Shown: one piece after another, positions 52,206-59,479 of the stretch
Layout: every line of letters begins with the position of its first letter
How positions within the stretch are numbered: position 1 is the stretch's first letter
Assembly: GCA_900547095.1 (NCBI GenBank)
Contig: URFG01000008.1
Coordinates: 1-59,942, forward strand
Source: an uncultured Oscillospiraceae bacterium
GTDB taxonomy: Bacteria > Bacillota > Clostridia > Oscillospirales > Acutalibacteraceae
Direction of reading: 5' to 3'
DNA length: 59,942 bases
The notes under the pieces: model-generated
Told to the model about the DNA's origin: nothing
Seen by the model: only the letters and a program-made list of their open reading frames with translations
The model's database searches: none
Position numbers and translations under genes: made by a program

Positions 52206-53003
52206 ATGCTCATAGCTGCGGAAACAAAAGGAATCAACACTCTTGACTTTGAAATAAGTAATAGTGCGTATGTTTTTCTTGGCGAGGAATGGAAGTGCAA
52301 TAGGGTATGTGATCCGATAACGCGCCTTTATTATGTGAGATCCGGAAAAGGTTTTTTGAAATACTCCGGCGGAAAGATTGAAATGACCGGCGGCAATGTC
52401 TACATTGTTCCTTCTGAATTAGAATTTTCTTATGGATGCGAAAAGCTTGAAAAGCTATATTTTCATATTTCGGTTTACGGGATAGAAAGATATGATTTAT
52501 TAAAATCAATAAACTGTATTTATTCTATGCCTTTTTCCGAAGCGGAATTTTTTAAACTTCTTAATTTGTATAAATCAGATGATTATCTTGATTTTTTAAA
52601 GTTGAAATTAACTTTGTATCAGACGGTTGCGGATTTTGCAAAGAGGTATAATTTTTCAAAAATACCTGTTAAAAGCTATTCTGAAACAGTCAGAAAAACT
52701 ATAGAATATATTCAGAAAAATTTGCGTTTAAATCTTTCGCTTCAAGAAATATCGGATGCACTGTTTGTATCTGCCAGCAAAATCAGAACGGATTTTAAAA
52801 AAGAGATGGGAGTTACTATCGGCAAATACAAAGAAGATTTGGTATTTTTAAAAGCAAAAAATCTTTTAGGAATGAAAAATGTATCACTGAAAGATATCAG
52901 CGATACATTGGGATTTTGTGATAGATTTTATTTTTCGCGCCGTTTTAAAGAAAGATATAAAAAAACGCCATCACAATACAGAAAAGAGATCAGTATTATA
53001 TAA
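52206..53003 (+). CDS. AraC-family transcriptional regulator of fucosidase locus
   Basis: 265 residues. Cupin-like N-terminal domain (YYVRSGKGFLKYSGG) and C-terminal pair of helix-turn-helices (LSLQEISDALFVSASKIRTDF and SDTLGFCDRFYFSRRFKERY, with KTPSQYRKE). It shares the region 52069-52205 with the fucosidase and probably activates it. GGAG lies before the ATG. Confidence 0.9.
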   Translation: MLIAAETKGINTLDFEISNSAYVFLGEEWKCNRVCDPITRLYYVRSGKGFLKYSGGKIEMTGGNVYIVPSELEFSYGCEKLEKLYFHISVYGIERYDLLKSINCIYSMPFSEAEFFKLLNLYKSDDYLDFLKLKLTLYQTVADFAKRYNFSKIPVKSYSETVRKTIEYIQKNLRLNLSLQEISDALFVSASKIRTDFKKEMGVTIGKYKEDLVFLKAKNLLGMKNVSLKDISDTLGFCDRFYFSRRFKERYKKTPSQYRKEISII

Positions 53004-53063
53004 ATCGGCATTTTAATAGATATTAAAATGTAAAAATCTTTAGCATTTTTTCTTAAAAGCAAT

Positions 53064-53101
53064 AAAAAAATCGCAAACCCGTTTAATTAACGAGTTTGCG
53101 A
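53064..53101 (-). terminator. Terminator of tRNA-Lys
   Basis: TCGCAAAC (53071-53078) pairs with GTTTGCGA (53094-53101), extended by partial pairs; on the minus strand a seven-T run follows at 53070-53064. It starts immediately after the tRNA 3' end. Confidence 0.8.
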
Positions 53102-53102
53102 T

Positions 53103-53178
53103 TGGTGACCCATCGGGGAATCGAACCCCGGACACCTTGATTAAAAGTCAAGTGCTCTACCGGCTGAGCTAATGGATC
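53103..53178 (-). tRNA. trnK: tRNA-Lys (anticodon UUU)
   Basis: Complete cloverleaf on the minus strand: acceptor arms GATCCAT / ATGGGTC, D-arm with GCTCAGCCGGTAGAGC, anticodon loop CTTTTAA (anticodon TTT), T-arm with CCGGGGTTCGATTCCCCG-type sequence, and an encoded CCA. Total 76 bases. Confidence 0.97.
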
Positions 53179-53215
53179 AAATAGACAGCTTAATTATTAT
53201 ATCAATTAAGTAGCA

Positions 53216-53253
53216 AAAAGTCAAGGAAAAATTTGAATTTTCCTTGACTTTTT
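53216..53253. repeat. Hairpin with T-run upstream of tRNA-Lys and the ZIP gene
   Basis: AAAGTCAAGGAAAA and its complement TTTTCCTTGACTTT with loop ATTTGAA and T-run. It is upstream of genes on both sides (tRNA on the left, ZIP transporter on the right), not after a gene, so its role is unclear: attenuator or relic. Confidence 0.5.
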
Positions 53254-53344
53254 TTATTTTATTTATAAGTTAAGAAAAGTGTTTTAAATTTGATTTTTAA
53301 CCTTACTCTGTTTTTAATAATATAATGTTAACGGAGGGTTAAAA

Positions 53345-54151
53345 ATGTACAAAATAATACTTATGACACTGCTCGCAACTTTAGGCACTTGGTTTATAAC
53401 GGCTCTTGGAGCAGGTACCGTCGTATTTTTTAAAAAGCCTAATAATAGAATATTAAATCTTATGCTTGGATTTTCAGCAGGAGTTATGATAGCGGCTTCA
53501 TTTTGGTCGCTTTTACAGCCGGCAATTGATAAGGCAAGCAGTCTGAACGGCATAATACCGCCGTATTTAAGCGTCACGTTTGGTTTCATTATCGGAGCGG
53601 TATTTTTGATTGTTTCCGATAAAATCGTTTCAGGGGCTTCTAATAGGGCAAATAGCGGATCAAATGAAATAAATCCGCGTAAAAGCAGAGTTTTTCTGCT
53701 TGTTTTATCAATTACCTTGCACAATATTCCCGAGGGTTTGGCAGTAGGTGTAGCGTTCGGAGCGCTGAAAGGTGCTAATGCCACTTCGGAACAAATTATG
53801 GGGGCTTTCAGTATAGCAATAGGTATAGCATTGCAAAATTTCCCGGAAGGAGCGGCAGTTTCAATTCCTTTAAGGCGAGAGGGAAAATCGAGAATAAAGA
53901 GTTTTCTTATCGGTCAGGCTTCCGGGCTTGTCGAGCCGATAGCAGGTCTTATCGGTGCTGTTCTTGTAGTTTTTGTCGAGTCGATTATGCCATTTGCACT
54001 GTCTTTTGCCGCAGGAGCAATGATTTTAGTCGCCGTTCACGAACTTATTCCCGAATGCCAGCAAAACAGGGAAGAGGAGCCTTATTTTTCTACGATCGGT
54101 ATTATTTTAGGTTTTGCAATTATGATGTTGCTTGATGTTGCATTAGGATAG
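53345..54151 (+). CDS. ZIP-family metal (zinc/divalent) transporter
   Basis: 268 residues, about eight membrane helices. The ZIP binuclear metal-site motifs are seen: HNIPEGLAVGV in helix 4 and QNFPEGAAVSIPL in helix 5, and VHELIPE near the C-terminus. It imports Zn2+ or another divalent cation (ZupT-like). CGGAGGG precedes the ATG. It converges on livF across a shared terminator. Confidence 0.94.
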   Translation: MYKIILMTLLATLGTWFITALGAGTVVFFKKPNNRILNLMLGFSAGVMIAASFWSLLQPAIDKASSLNGIIPPYLSVTFGFIIGAVFLIVSDKIVSGASNRANSGSNEINPRKSRVFLLVLSITLHNIPEGLAVGVAFGALKGANATSEQIMGAFSIAIGIALQNFPEGAAVSIPLRREGKSRIKSFLIGQASGLVEPIAGLIGAVLVVFVESIMPFALSFAAGAMILVAVHELIPECQQNREEEPYFSTIGIILGFAIMMLLDVALG

Positions 54152-54152
54152 A

Positions 54153-54181
54153 AAAAAAGACTGCATTTTGCAGTCTTTTTT
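54153..54181. terminator. Bidirectional terminator, ZIP gene / livF
   Basis: GACTGCA / TGCAGTC stem with a short T loop, A-run before and T-run after; perfect for both convergent genes. Confidence 0.92.
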
Positions 54182-54195
54182 ATTTTATAAACTTA

Positions 54196-54906
54196 TTAAC
54201 CACCGAGATAGGCTTTTTTAACCATATCGCTTTCCATAAGTTCTTTGCCTGTACCTGTTAAAACTATTTTGCCGTTTTCAAGAACATACGCTCTGTCCGA
54301 AATAGCAAGGGATTTACCTGCGTTTTGTTCAACAAGCAAAATTGTTGTTCCGTCTTTATTGATCTCTTTGATAAGATTGAAAACCTCGTCAACAAGCAGT
54401 GGTGAAAGGCCCATAGAAGGCTCATCAAGCATAAGAAGCTTAGGCTTGCTCATAAGCGCTCTGCCCATTGCAAGCATTTGTTGCTCACCGCCGGAAAGAG
54501 TTCCTGCTATCTGGCTTTTTCTTTCTTTAAGCCTCGGGAAAAGAGTATAAATTCTTTCGATATTGTCTTTTATTTCTTTTTTATCCTTATTAAGGAATGC
54601 ACCCATCAGAAGATTTTCATAGACAGTAAGTTCCTGGAAAATTCTTCGTCCTTCGGGAACCTGTGCCATACCTTTTCCGACAAGCTTATGAGCGGGGGTG
54701 TGAGTGATATTTTCGCCGTTATAAGTAACAGTGCCTGCTTTTTTCGGAATAAGACCGATAACGCTCTGCATAGTAGTGGTTTTACCTGCACCATTAGCGC
54801 CGATAAGGGTGATGATTTCGCCCTCGTCAACAGAAAAGCTTATACCTTTAAGCGCCTGAATAACGCCGTAAAATACTTCCAAATCTTTAATTTCAAGTAA
54901 TGCCAT
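54196..54906 (-). CDS. livF: Branched-chain amino-acid ABC transporter, ATP-binding protein LivF
   Basis: 236 residues. Walker A GANGAGKTT, LSGGEQQMLAMGRALMS signature, Walker B LLMLDEPSMGLSP, and the LivF-type start with YGVIQALKGISF. Pairs with LivG on the cytoplasmic side. Last gene of the livJHMGF operon, 11 bases after livG; AAGGAG ribosome site. Confidence 0.96.
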   Translation of the reverse strand: MALLEIKDLEVFYGVIQALKGISFSVDEGEIITLIGANGAGKTTTMQSVIGLIPKKAGTVTYNGENITHTPAHKLVGKGMAQVPEGRRIFQELTVYENLLMGAFLNKDKKEIKDNIERIYTLFPRLKERKSQIAGTLSGGEQQMLAMGRALMSKPKLLMLDEPSMGLSPLLVDEVFNLIKEINKDGTTILLVEQNAGKSLAISDRAYVLENGKIVLTGTGKELMESDMVKKAYLGG

Positions 54907-54917
54907 AATATTCTCCT

Positions 54918-55691
54918 TTAACCGCCGATATAAGCTTTGATAACTTCGGGATTGTTAAGCGCCTCTTTAGTTGTGCCTTGAGCGAGAACAGTACCGAAAT
55001 TAAGAACGGTTACTTCGTCGCAAAGTCCCGAAACGAATTTCATATCGTGCTCTATGAGCAAAATGGTCATATCGAATTTATCGCGGATCAAAAATATGGT
55101 GTCCATAAGATCCTTAGTTTCGTTAGGATTCATTCCCGCGGCAGGCTCGTCAAGAAGCAAAAGCTTGGGATTGGTCGCAAGAGCACGGGCAATTTCAAGC
55201 TTGCGCTGTTTACCATAGGGGAGGTTGCAGGCAAGATTATTTCTTTCCTCTTCAAGATCAAAAATGCGGAGAATTTCCTTTGCGCGGTTACGCATTGCTT
55301 TCTCAACCTTAAAATGCTTAGGCAGTCTTAAAATTGAAGAAAGGAAACCGCATTTGAATTCAGGTTGATTTGAAAGACCAACCATAACGTTTCTGATAAC
55401 GCTCATGTTATTGAACAATCGTATGTTCTGGAAAGTACGGGCAATTCCTTTATGATTTATCTTTTCCTGCGATTTGCCTTTAAGATCCTCACCATTTAAA
55501 AGGAAAGTTCCGGTGGTGGGCTGATAAACTCCGGTGAGAAGATTAAAAATTGTAGTTTTACCGGCACCGTTAGGTCCGACAAGACCGTAAATCTGATTTT
55601 TCTTTATTTTAATATTAACGTCCTGCGCCGCTTTAAGTCCTCCGAAGGATATTCCGAGGTCTATTGTTTCAAGTACATATTCTGACATCAT
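54918..55691 (-). CDS. livG: Branched-chain amino-acid ABC transporter, ATP-binding protein LivG
   Basis: 257 residues. Walker A GPNGAGKTT, YGKQRKLEIARALA, Walker B LLLLDEPAAGMNP. The ISFGGLKAAQDV start and AYIGG end are typical LivG. Two ATGs in tandem (55691 and 55688) fit; AGGAGG is 7 bases before the second, which is probably used. Its first ATG overlaps the livM stop. Confidence 0.96.
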   Translation of the reverse strand: MMSEYVLETIDLGISFGGLKAAQDVNIKIKKNQIYGLVGPNGAGKTTIFNLLTGVYQPTTGTFLLNGEDLKGKSQEKINHKGIARTFQNIRLFNNMSVIRNVMVGLSNQPEFKCGFLSSILRLPKHFKVEKAMRNRAKEILRIFDLEEERNNLACNLPYGKQRKLEIARALATNPKLLLLDEPAAGMNPNETKDLMDTIFLIRDKFDMTILLIEHDMKFVSGLCDEVTVLNFGTVLAQGTTKEALNNPEVIKAYIGG

Positions 55692-56842
55692 TAATCCTCC
55701 TTAGGTGACTTATCGGGCTTAAGGTTGTTAGGATCGGTTGCAGAAACGTCTACCGATAAAACCTCGTCCATAGGAATTTTAGTTTGTATGCGAGCCCATT
55801 TAGCGGAATCGTCTTTTATCACAGACGGATCTTTTTTCTTGTGGAGCTTTTCAAAAAGCTTTCTTAAATCGTATTTTTCGCGTATTGCTTTAAATGCGGG
55901 AGAGTTATTGTAAATAACTATTAAGATAAGAATTATTGCATAAAGCAAGTTCTGCAAAACCGCAAGGTTGCCTGTAAGGATCGTTGCAAATTCGGTGTTG
56001 ATGAATGTTATAAGTGCTGCGGCAATTATCGAACCGTTAATAGATCCGATTCCGCCGAGAACAACCATTACGAGAATTTCTATTGAATAGTTATAACCGA
56101 ATTTTGAGCTTTGAACATTATAGTTCGAAAAGCTGTAAAGAACTCCGGCAATACCTGCAAAGAATGAAGAAATAATGAAAGCTAAAAGCTTATATTTCGT
56201 TACGCTGATACCGGTTGCTTTTGCGGCAATTTCGTTATCTCTTATTGAGGTTATGGCTCTGCCGTGTTTAGAACGCATGAGATTCTGAATAACGGCAAGC
56301 GTGATAAGAACGATGATAAAAGCATAAAGATAAAGTGAATCTTTATCATATCTCGGAGTTTCAAGACCTAAAGCGCCGCCGAACGATTCCTGGCTTGTGT
56401 TCTGAAAAACCGATTTTACTATTTCTCCGAAACCTAAAGTAACTATAGCAAGATAGTCGCCTTTAAGACGAAGTGCGGGAAGACCTACCACAAATCCGAA
56501 GAATGCTGCACAGATACCGCCGACAAGCAAAGATATAACAAGTGAAAGCGGACCTGTTGAGCCGAGCTTTTGTTCAAGAATAAGCGAACATTTTCCGCCG
56601 AGATAAGCGCCTATACACATAAATCCGGCGTGGCCGAGCGAAAGCTCACCTAAGAAACCTACAACAAGGTTTAAAGACAGAGCAAGTATGATTGCGATTG
56701 AAATTTTTTCTACAAGATAAATTGTTGATTTTTCAAGACCGAAAGTAAGAGAACTGATAAGCAGAAAAATCGTGAAAGCGGAAATTACAGCATAATTAAT
56801 ATAATGTTTCCATTTGATCTTAGATAATTTTGAATTTCCCAT
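55691..56842 (-). CDS. livM: Branched-chain amino-acid ABC permease LivM
   Basis: 383 residues with about nine membrane helices. Family motifs GELSLGHAGFMCIGAYLGG, LRLKGDYLAIVTLGFGEI and NEIAAKATGI are present. Roughly 60 charged residues after the last helix form a longer cytoplasmic tail than in E. coli LivM. Start overlaps the livH stop by one base. Confidence 0.95.
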   Translation of the reverse strand: MGNSKLSKIKWKHYINYAVISAFTIFLLISSLTFGLEKSTIYLVEKISIAIILALSLNLVVGFLGELSLGHAGFMCIGAYLGGKCSLILEQKLGSTGPLSLVISLLVGGICAAFFGFVVGLPALRLKGDYLAIVTLGFGEIVKSVFQNTSQESFGGALGLETPRYDKDSLYLYAFIIVLITLAVIQNLMRSKHGRAITSIRDNEIAAKATGISVTKYKLLAFIISSFFAGIAGVLYSFSNYNVQSSKFGYNYSIEILVMVVLGGIGSINGSIIAAALITFINTEFATILTGNLAVLQNLLYAIILILIVIYNNSPAFKAIREKYDLRKLFEKLHKKKDPSVIKDDSAKWARIQTKIPMDEVLSVDVSATDPNNLKPDKSPKED

Positions 56843-57714
56843 TATACTTTCTCCTTTCTTTTCTTACCGAGAATTCCTGTCGGTTTAACAAGAAGAATAA
56901 ATATAAGTATAAGGAATTCTATTGCGTCGGTATAAGCGGCAAGAGCAGGGATCTTATAAGATATGCACTCGATTATACCTAAAAATATACCGCCTATCAT
57001 AGCACCGGGGATCGATCCGATTCCGCCGATAACAGCCGCTGTAAATGCTTTAATTCCGGGCATTGAACCGAATGTATTAGAAATACTCGGAGCTTTAAGA
57101 AGATAAAAAAGGCCTGCAATAGCAGCGAGAGCCGAGCCGATAGCAAATGTTACGGTGATAACCATATTAACATTTATTCCCATAAGCTGAGTTGCATCTC
57201 TGTCCTCAGAGGTGGCAATCATTGCTCTTCCCATTTTAGTGTATTTAACGAAAATGCTTAGCGCCGCCATTACTACTATTGTGCAGGCAAGCGTGAGCAG
57301 TGTAGCGACCTGGATCTTCATAGAGCCTAATTTCACGGTTCCGAGGTTAAAAATATTTACCATTTTAGGAGCCGATCCGAATATAATCTGTGCCAAGCTC
57401 TGCAAAAGATAGCTTACGCCGATTGCAGTAATAAGAACCGCAAGGGGAGAAGCGCCGCGAAGAGGCTTATAAGCTACTCTTTCAATGGTTATTCCGAGAA
57501 GTGTGCAGAATATAATTGCTGCGATTATTGCGATGAACGGATGACCGGTAATCATCATAAAAACATAAATTGTATATCCGCCGACCATAATTATGTCGCC
57601 GTGTGCAAAGTTAAGCATTTTAGCGATGCCGTAGACCATTGTGTAACCTAACGCAATCATAGCGTAAATTCCGCCAATGCTAAGGCCGTTTATTAAGGTT
57701 GTAATAATTTCCAT
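56842..57714 (-). CDS. livH: Branched-chain amino-acid ABC permease LivH
   Basis: 290 residues, seven to eight membrane helices; GLSIGGIYAMIALGYTMVYGI, LNFAHGDIIMVG and GIGSIPGAMIGG are diagnostic. AAGGTG precedes the ATG. It is separated from the binding-protein gene by 143 bases that hold two hairpins. Confidence 0.96.
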   Translation of the reverse strand: MEIITTLINGLSIGGIYAMIALGYTMVYGIAKMLNFAHGDIIMVGGYTIYVFMMITGHPFIAIIAAIIFCTLLGITIERVAYKPLRGASPLAVLITAIGVSYLLQSLAQIIFGSAPKMVNIFNLGTVKLGSMKIQVATLLTLACTIVVMAALSIFVKYTKMGRAMIATSEDRDATQLMGINVNMVITVTFAIGSALAAIAGLFYLLKAPSISNTFGSMPGIKAFTAAVIGGIGSIPGAMIGGIFLGIIECISYKIPALAAYTDAIEFLILIFILLVKPTGILGKKRKEKV

Positions 57715-57740
57715 TTTAACACCTTACCGTAATGAATTTA

Positions 57741-57800
57741 ATATTAACCGACGCTTAATAGCTCGTATTAAAAACCAAACTATTAAGACTCGGTTAATAT
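57741..57800 (-). promoter_or_regulatory. Long hairpin between livJ and livH
   Basis: 21-base arms 57741-57761 and 57780-57800 with three mismatches and an 18-base loop. Together with the next hairpin it likely tunes the ratio of binding protein to permease mRNA. Confidence 0.6.
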
Positions 57801-57807
57801 ACAGAGC

Positions 57808-57845
57808 GTATCCCCGGCACACCTTTCCGATATGCCGGAGGATAC
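57808..57845 (-). promoter_or_regulatory. GC-rich hairpin just after livJ
   Basis: GTATCC-CCGGCA (57808-57819) pairs with TGCCGG-GGATAC (57833-57845) with a bulge or mismatch. It lies 12 bases after the livJ stop. No long T-run follows, so it is more likely an mRNA-stabilising or partial-termination element than a full terminator. Confidence 0.6.
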
Positions 57846-57857
57846 ATATTAGTTAGA

Positions 57858-59021
57858 TTAAGCGTTATCTGCTTTCTTTATAACGAATTTGATAGCGTTC
57901 TTATTAACAGTGCCGCCTTTATCCCAAGATACGTCACTTCCGCCGCCTGTTACAGCATTTTTAAGCTTAAAGTTCTTGAATGTATCTTTGAGTATATCGC
58001 AAAGATCGGAAGCGGAAATGGTAACATCATCAACCTTAGCTTCTTTCATTGCGCCGTAGATAGCATATACGCAGTCGTAAGCAGAAGCACCGAACTGGTT
58101 AAGTGTTTCCTTGCCATACTTCTCGGTATATTTCTTTATGAAATCGCCAGCAGCGCCTGTGGTAGCAGAAGAATCAAAGTGAGAAAGCATTGATACTTCC
58201 TGGGGGATAGATTTGATGTCAAAGCCTTTGGTAGAATCAATTCCGTCAAATCCGTCGCAGCCATAGTAAACAGCGTCATCGGCAATTTTGCCTTTAGCCT
58301 GAGTCATAAAGATGGTAGCAGGAGTGTAATATATAGGCATAAATATGAATTTGCAGTCTTTGAGTTCGTTGATCTGAGAGTCAAAGCTTGTAGCGCCTGC
58401 ATCTGTGAAGAGGGTCTCTACAACTTTTACGCTTGAATCAAGGTTTTTCTTGAACTGCTTGAAGATACCTGAAGAGTAGTTATCATCGGATTTATAGAAA
58501 ACGCCGATGGTCTGACCCTTAAAGTTTTCGTTAACATATTTAGCAGCCGCTTCACCCTGGTTACCGTCCGCAAAGCACATCTGATATCCATTGTCATATT
58601 TCGGGATATCATCGTTAGAAGCAGAAGGAGTTATAAAGAATACATTGTCTTCGTGAGAAAGATTAGTCCACTCAGCGCAGGGAGCAGATGTTACACATCC
58701 TAAAGAGACCTGCATTCCTTTTTCAAGCAAGGAAGCATAGTTTGTTGCAACTTTGGTAGCATCGTGCATATCGTCAGTTACTTCAAGTCTGAATTTAACT
58801 CCGTTGAGTCCGCCTGCTGCATTGATTTCATCTACAGCAAGCTGAGCACCGTTCTTAACACCGTTTCCGTAAATCGCGGCGGCACCCGTAAGCGGACCGG
58901 AAAGGCCGATTACATACTCCTTATTGTCGGCGGTATAGTTCTTCTTACCGCATCCTGCAAAAACGCCGCAGACCATAGCGACTGCCATAGCCAGGCTTAA
59001 AAATTTTGCTGATTTTTTCAT
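57858..59021 (-). CDS. livJ: Branched-chain amino-acid-binding lipoprotein LivJ/LivK-like
   Basis: 387 residues. Lipoprotein signal with lipobox FAGC (C24), then the periplasmic-binding type-I fold: YVIGLSGPLTGAAAIYGNGVKNG, AVDEINAAGGLNG, FITPSASND and ASAYDCVYAIYGAMKEA. It binds branched-chain or similar amino acids at the cell surface and delivers them to LivHM. AAGAGG is before the ATG. Promoter elements upstream are not certain; TTGTAA and TTATAT with 17 bases between them (minus strand, about 59080-59110) are a weak candidate. Confidence 0.93.
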   Translation of the reverse strand: MKKSAKFLSLAMAVAMVCGVFAGCGKKNYTADNKEYVIGLSGPLTGAAAIYGNGVKNGAQLAVDEINAAGGLNGVKFRLEVTDDMHDATKVATNYASLLEKGMQVSLGCVTSAPCAEWTNLSHEDNVFFITPSASNDDIPKYDNGYQMCFADGNQGEAAAKYVNENFKGQTIGVFYKSDDNYSSGIFKQFKKNLDSSVKVVETLFTDAGATSFDSQINELKDCKFIFMPIYYTPATIFMTQAKGKIADDAVYYGCDGFDGIDSTKGFDIKSIPQEVSMLSHFDSSATTGAAGDFIKKYTEKYGKETLNQFGASAYDCVYAIYGAMKEAKVDDVTISASDLCDILKDTFKNFKLKNAVTGGGSDVSWDKGGTVNKNAIKFVIKKADNA

Positions 59022-59143
59022 TTTTAATTACCTCTTTCTTAAAAGATTTATTATTTTAACGGTAAATAAAATTACAATTACCGATATAACCATTTTGCGC
59101 TTTATATTACAATCGCAATTTCAATTACCGTAAAAATCAAAAA

Positions 59144-59173
59144 AAGCTTTGCTTTTTTCAAAAAGCAAAGCTT
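59144..59173 (-). terminator. Terminator of the small membrane-protein gene
   Basis: AAGCTTTGCTTTT (59144-59156) and AAAAGCAAAGCTT (59161-59173) form a perfect 13-base stem with a four-base loop; on the minus strand a T-run follows. It is 14 bases after the stop of the small ORF and about 120 bases before the livJ start. Confidence 0.85.
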
Positions 59174-59187
59174 GATAAGAAACTGAT

Positions 59188-59409
59188 TTATTCTGTAATC
59201 AGACAACAGTTTGTTTTGCTTTTTGAAATTATCTTCGAATTGCTAATTATAATAATGTTAATAAGTCGAAATACAAAAATAGACACTGTTATGACGACAG
59301 TGCCCACTTTGTTTAGAATATTGAATTTGAAGGCGTTACAATGTGCAGGTGCAAAATTTGCATCTGTGAAGTTATTACTGTTCTTTTTAAAATATGAACA
59401 ATTAAACAT
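59188..59409 (-). CDS. Small membrane protein of unknown function
   Basis: 73 residues from ATG 59409: a soluble N-terminal part (MFNCSYFKKNSNNFTD), one membrane helix at about 35-56 (VGTVVITVSIFVFRLINIII), and a basic, serine/cysteine-containing tail. I recognise no family. Support for a real gene: a near-consensus promoter (TTGACA, 17 bases, TAAAAT), AAGGAAGG 8 bases before the ATG, and a perfect terminator right after the stop. The opposite-strand ORF of 84 codons lacks such signals. Alternatively, the whole unit is an RNA leader upstream of livJ. Function unknown. Confidence 0.5.
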   Translation of the reverse strand: MFNCSYFKKNSNNFTDANFAPAHCNAFKFNILNKVGTVVITVSIFVFRLINIIIISNSKIISKSKTNCCLITE

Positions 59410-59438
59410 ACTAAACACCTTCCTTAAAATTTACACAT

Positions 59439-59467
59439 ATTTTATCATAGGATTTTTGTTTTGTCAA
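59439..59467 (-). promoter_or_regulatory. Promoter of the small membrane-protein gene
   Basis: On the minus strand TTGACA (59462-59467), 17-base spacer, TAAAAT (59439-59444). Confidence 0.8.
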
Positions 59468-59479
59468 TAGTTTTTGCAC

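Noticed and set aside
54478..54900. 140-codon plus-strand ORF opposite livF
   Set aside because: Antisense to the conserved ATPase motifs of livF and of low-complexity composition.
59022..59140. Riboswitch or T-box in front of livJ
   Set aside because: No T-box sequence, anticodon-like specifier loop or known riboswitch core was found; only short CAATTACCG repeats, which are not diagnostic.
59216..59470. 84-codon plus-strand ORF opposite the small membrane protein
   Set aside because: Lacks ribosome site, promoter and terminator on that strand, whereas the minus strand has all three.
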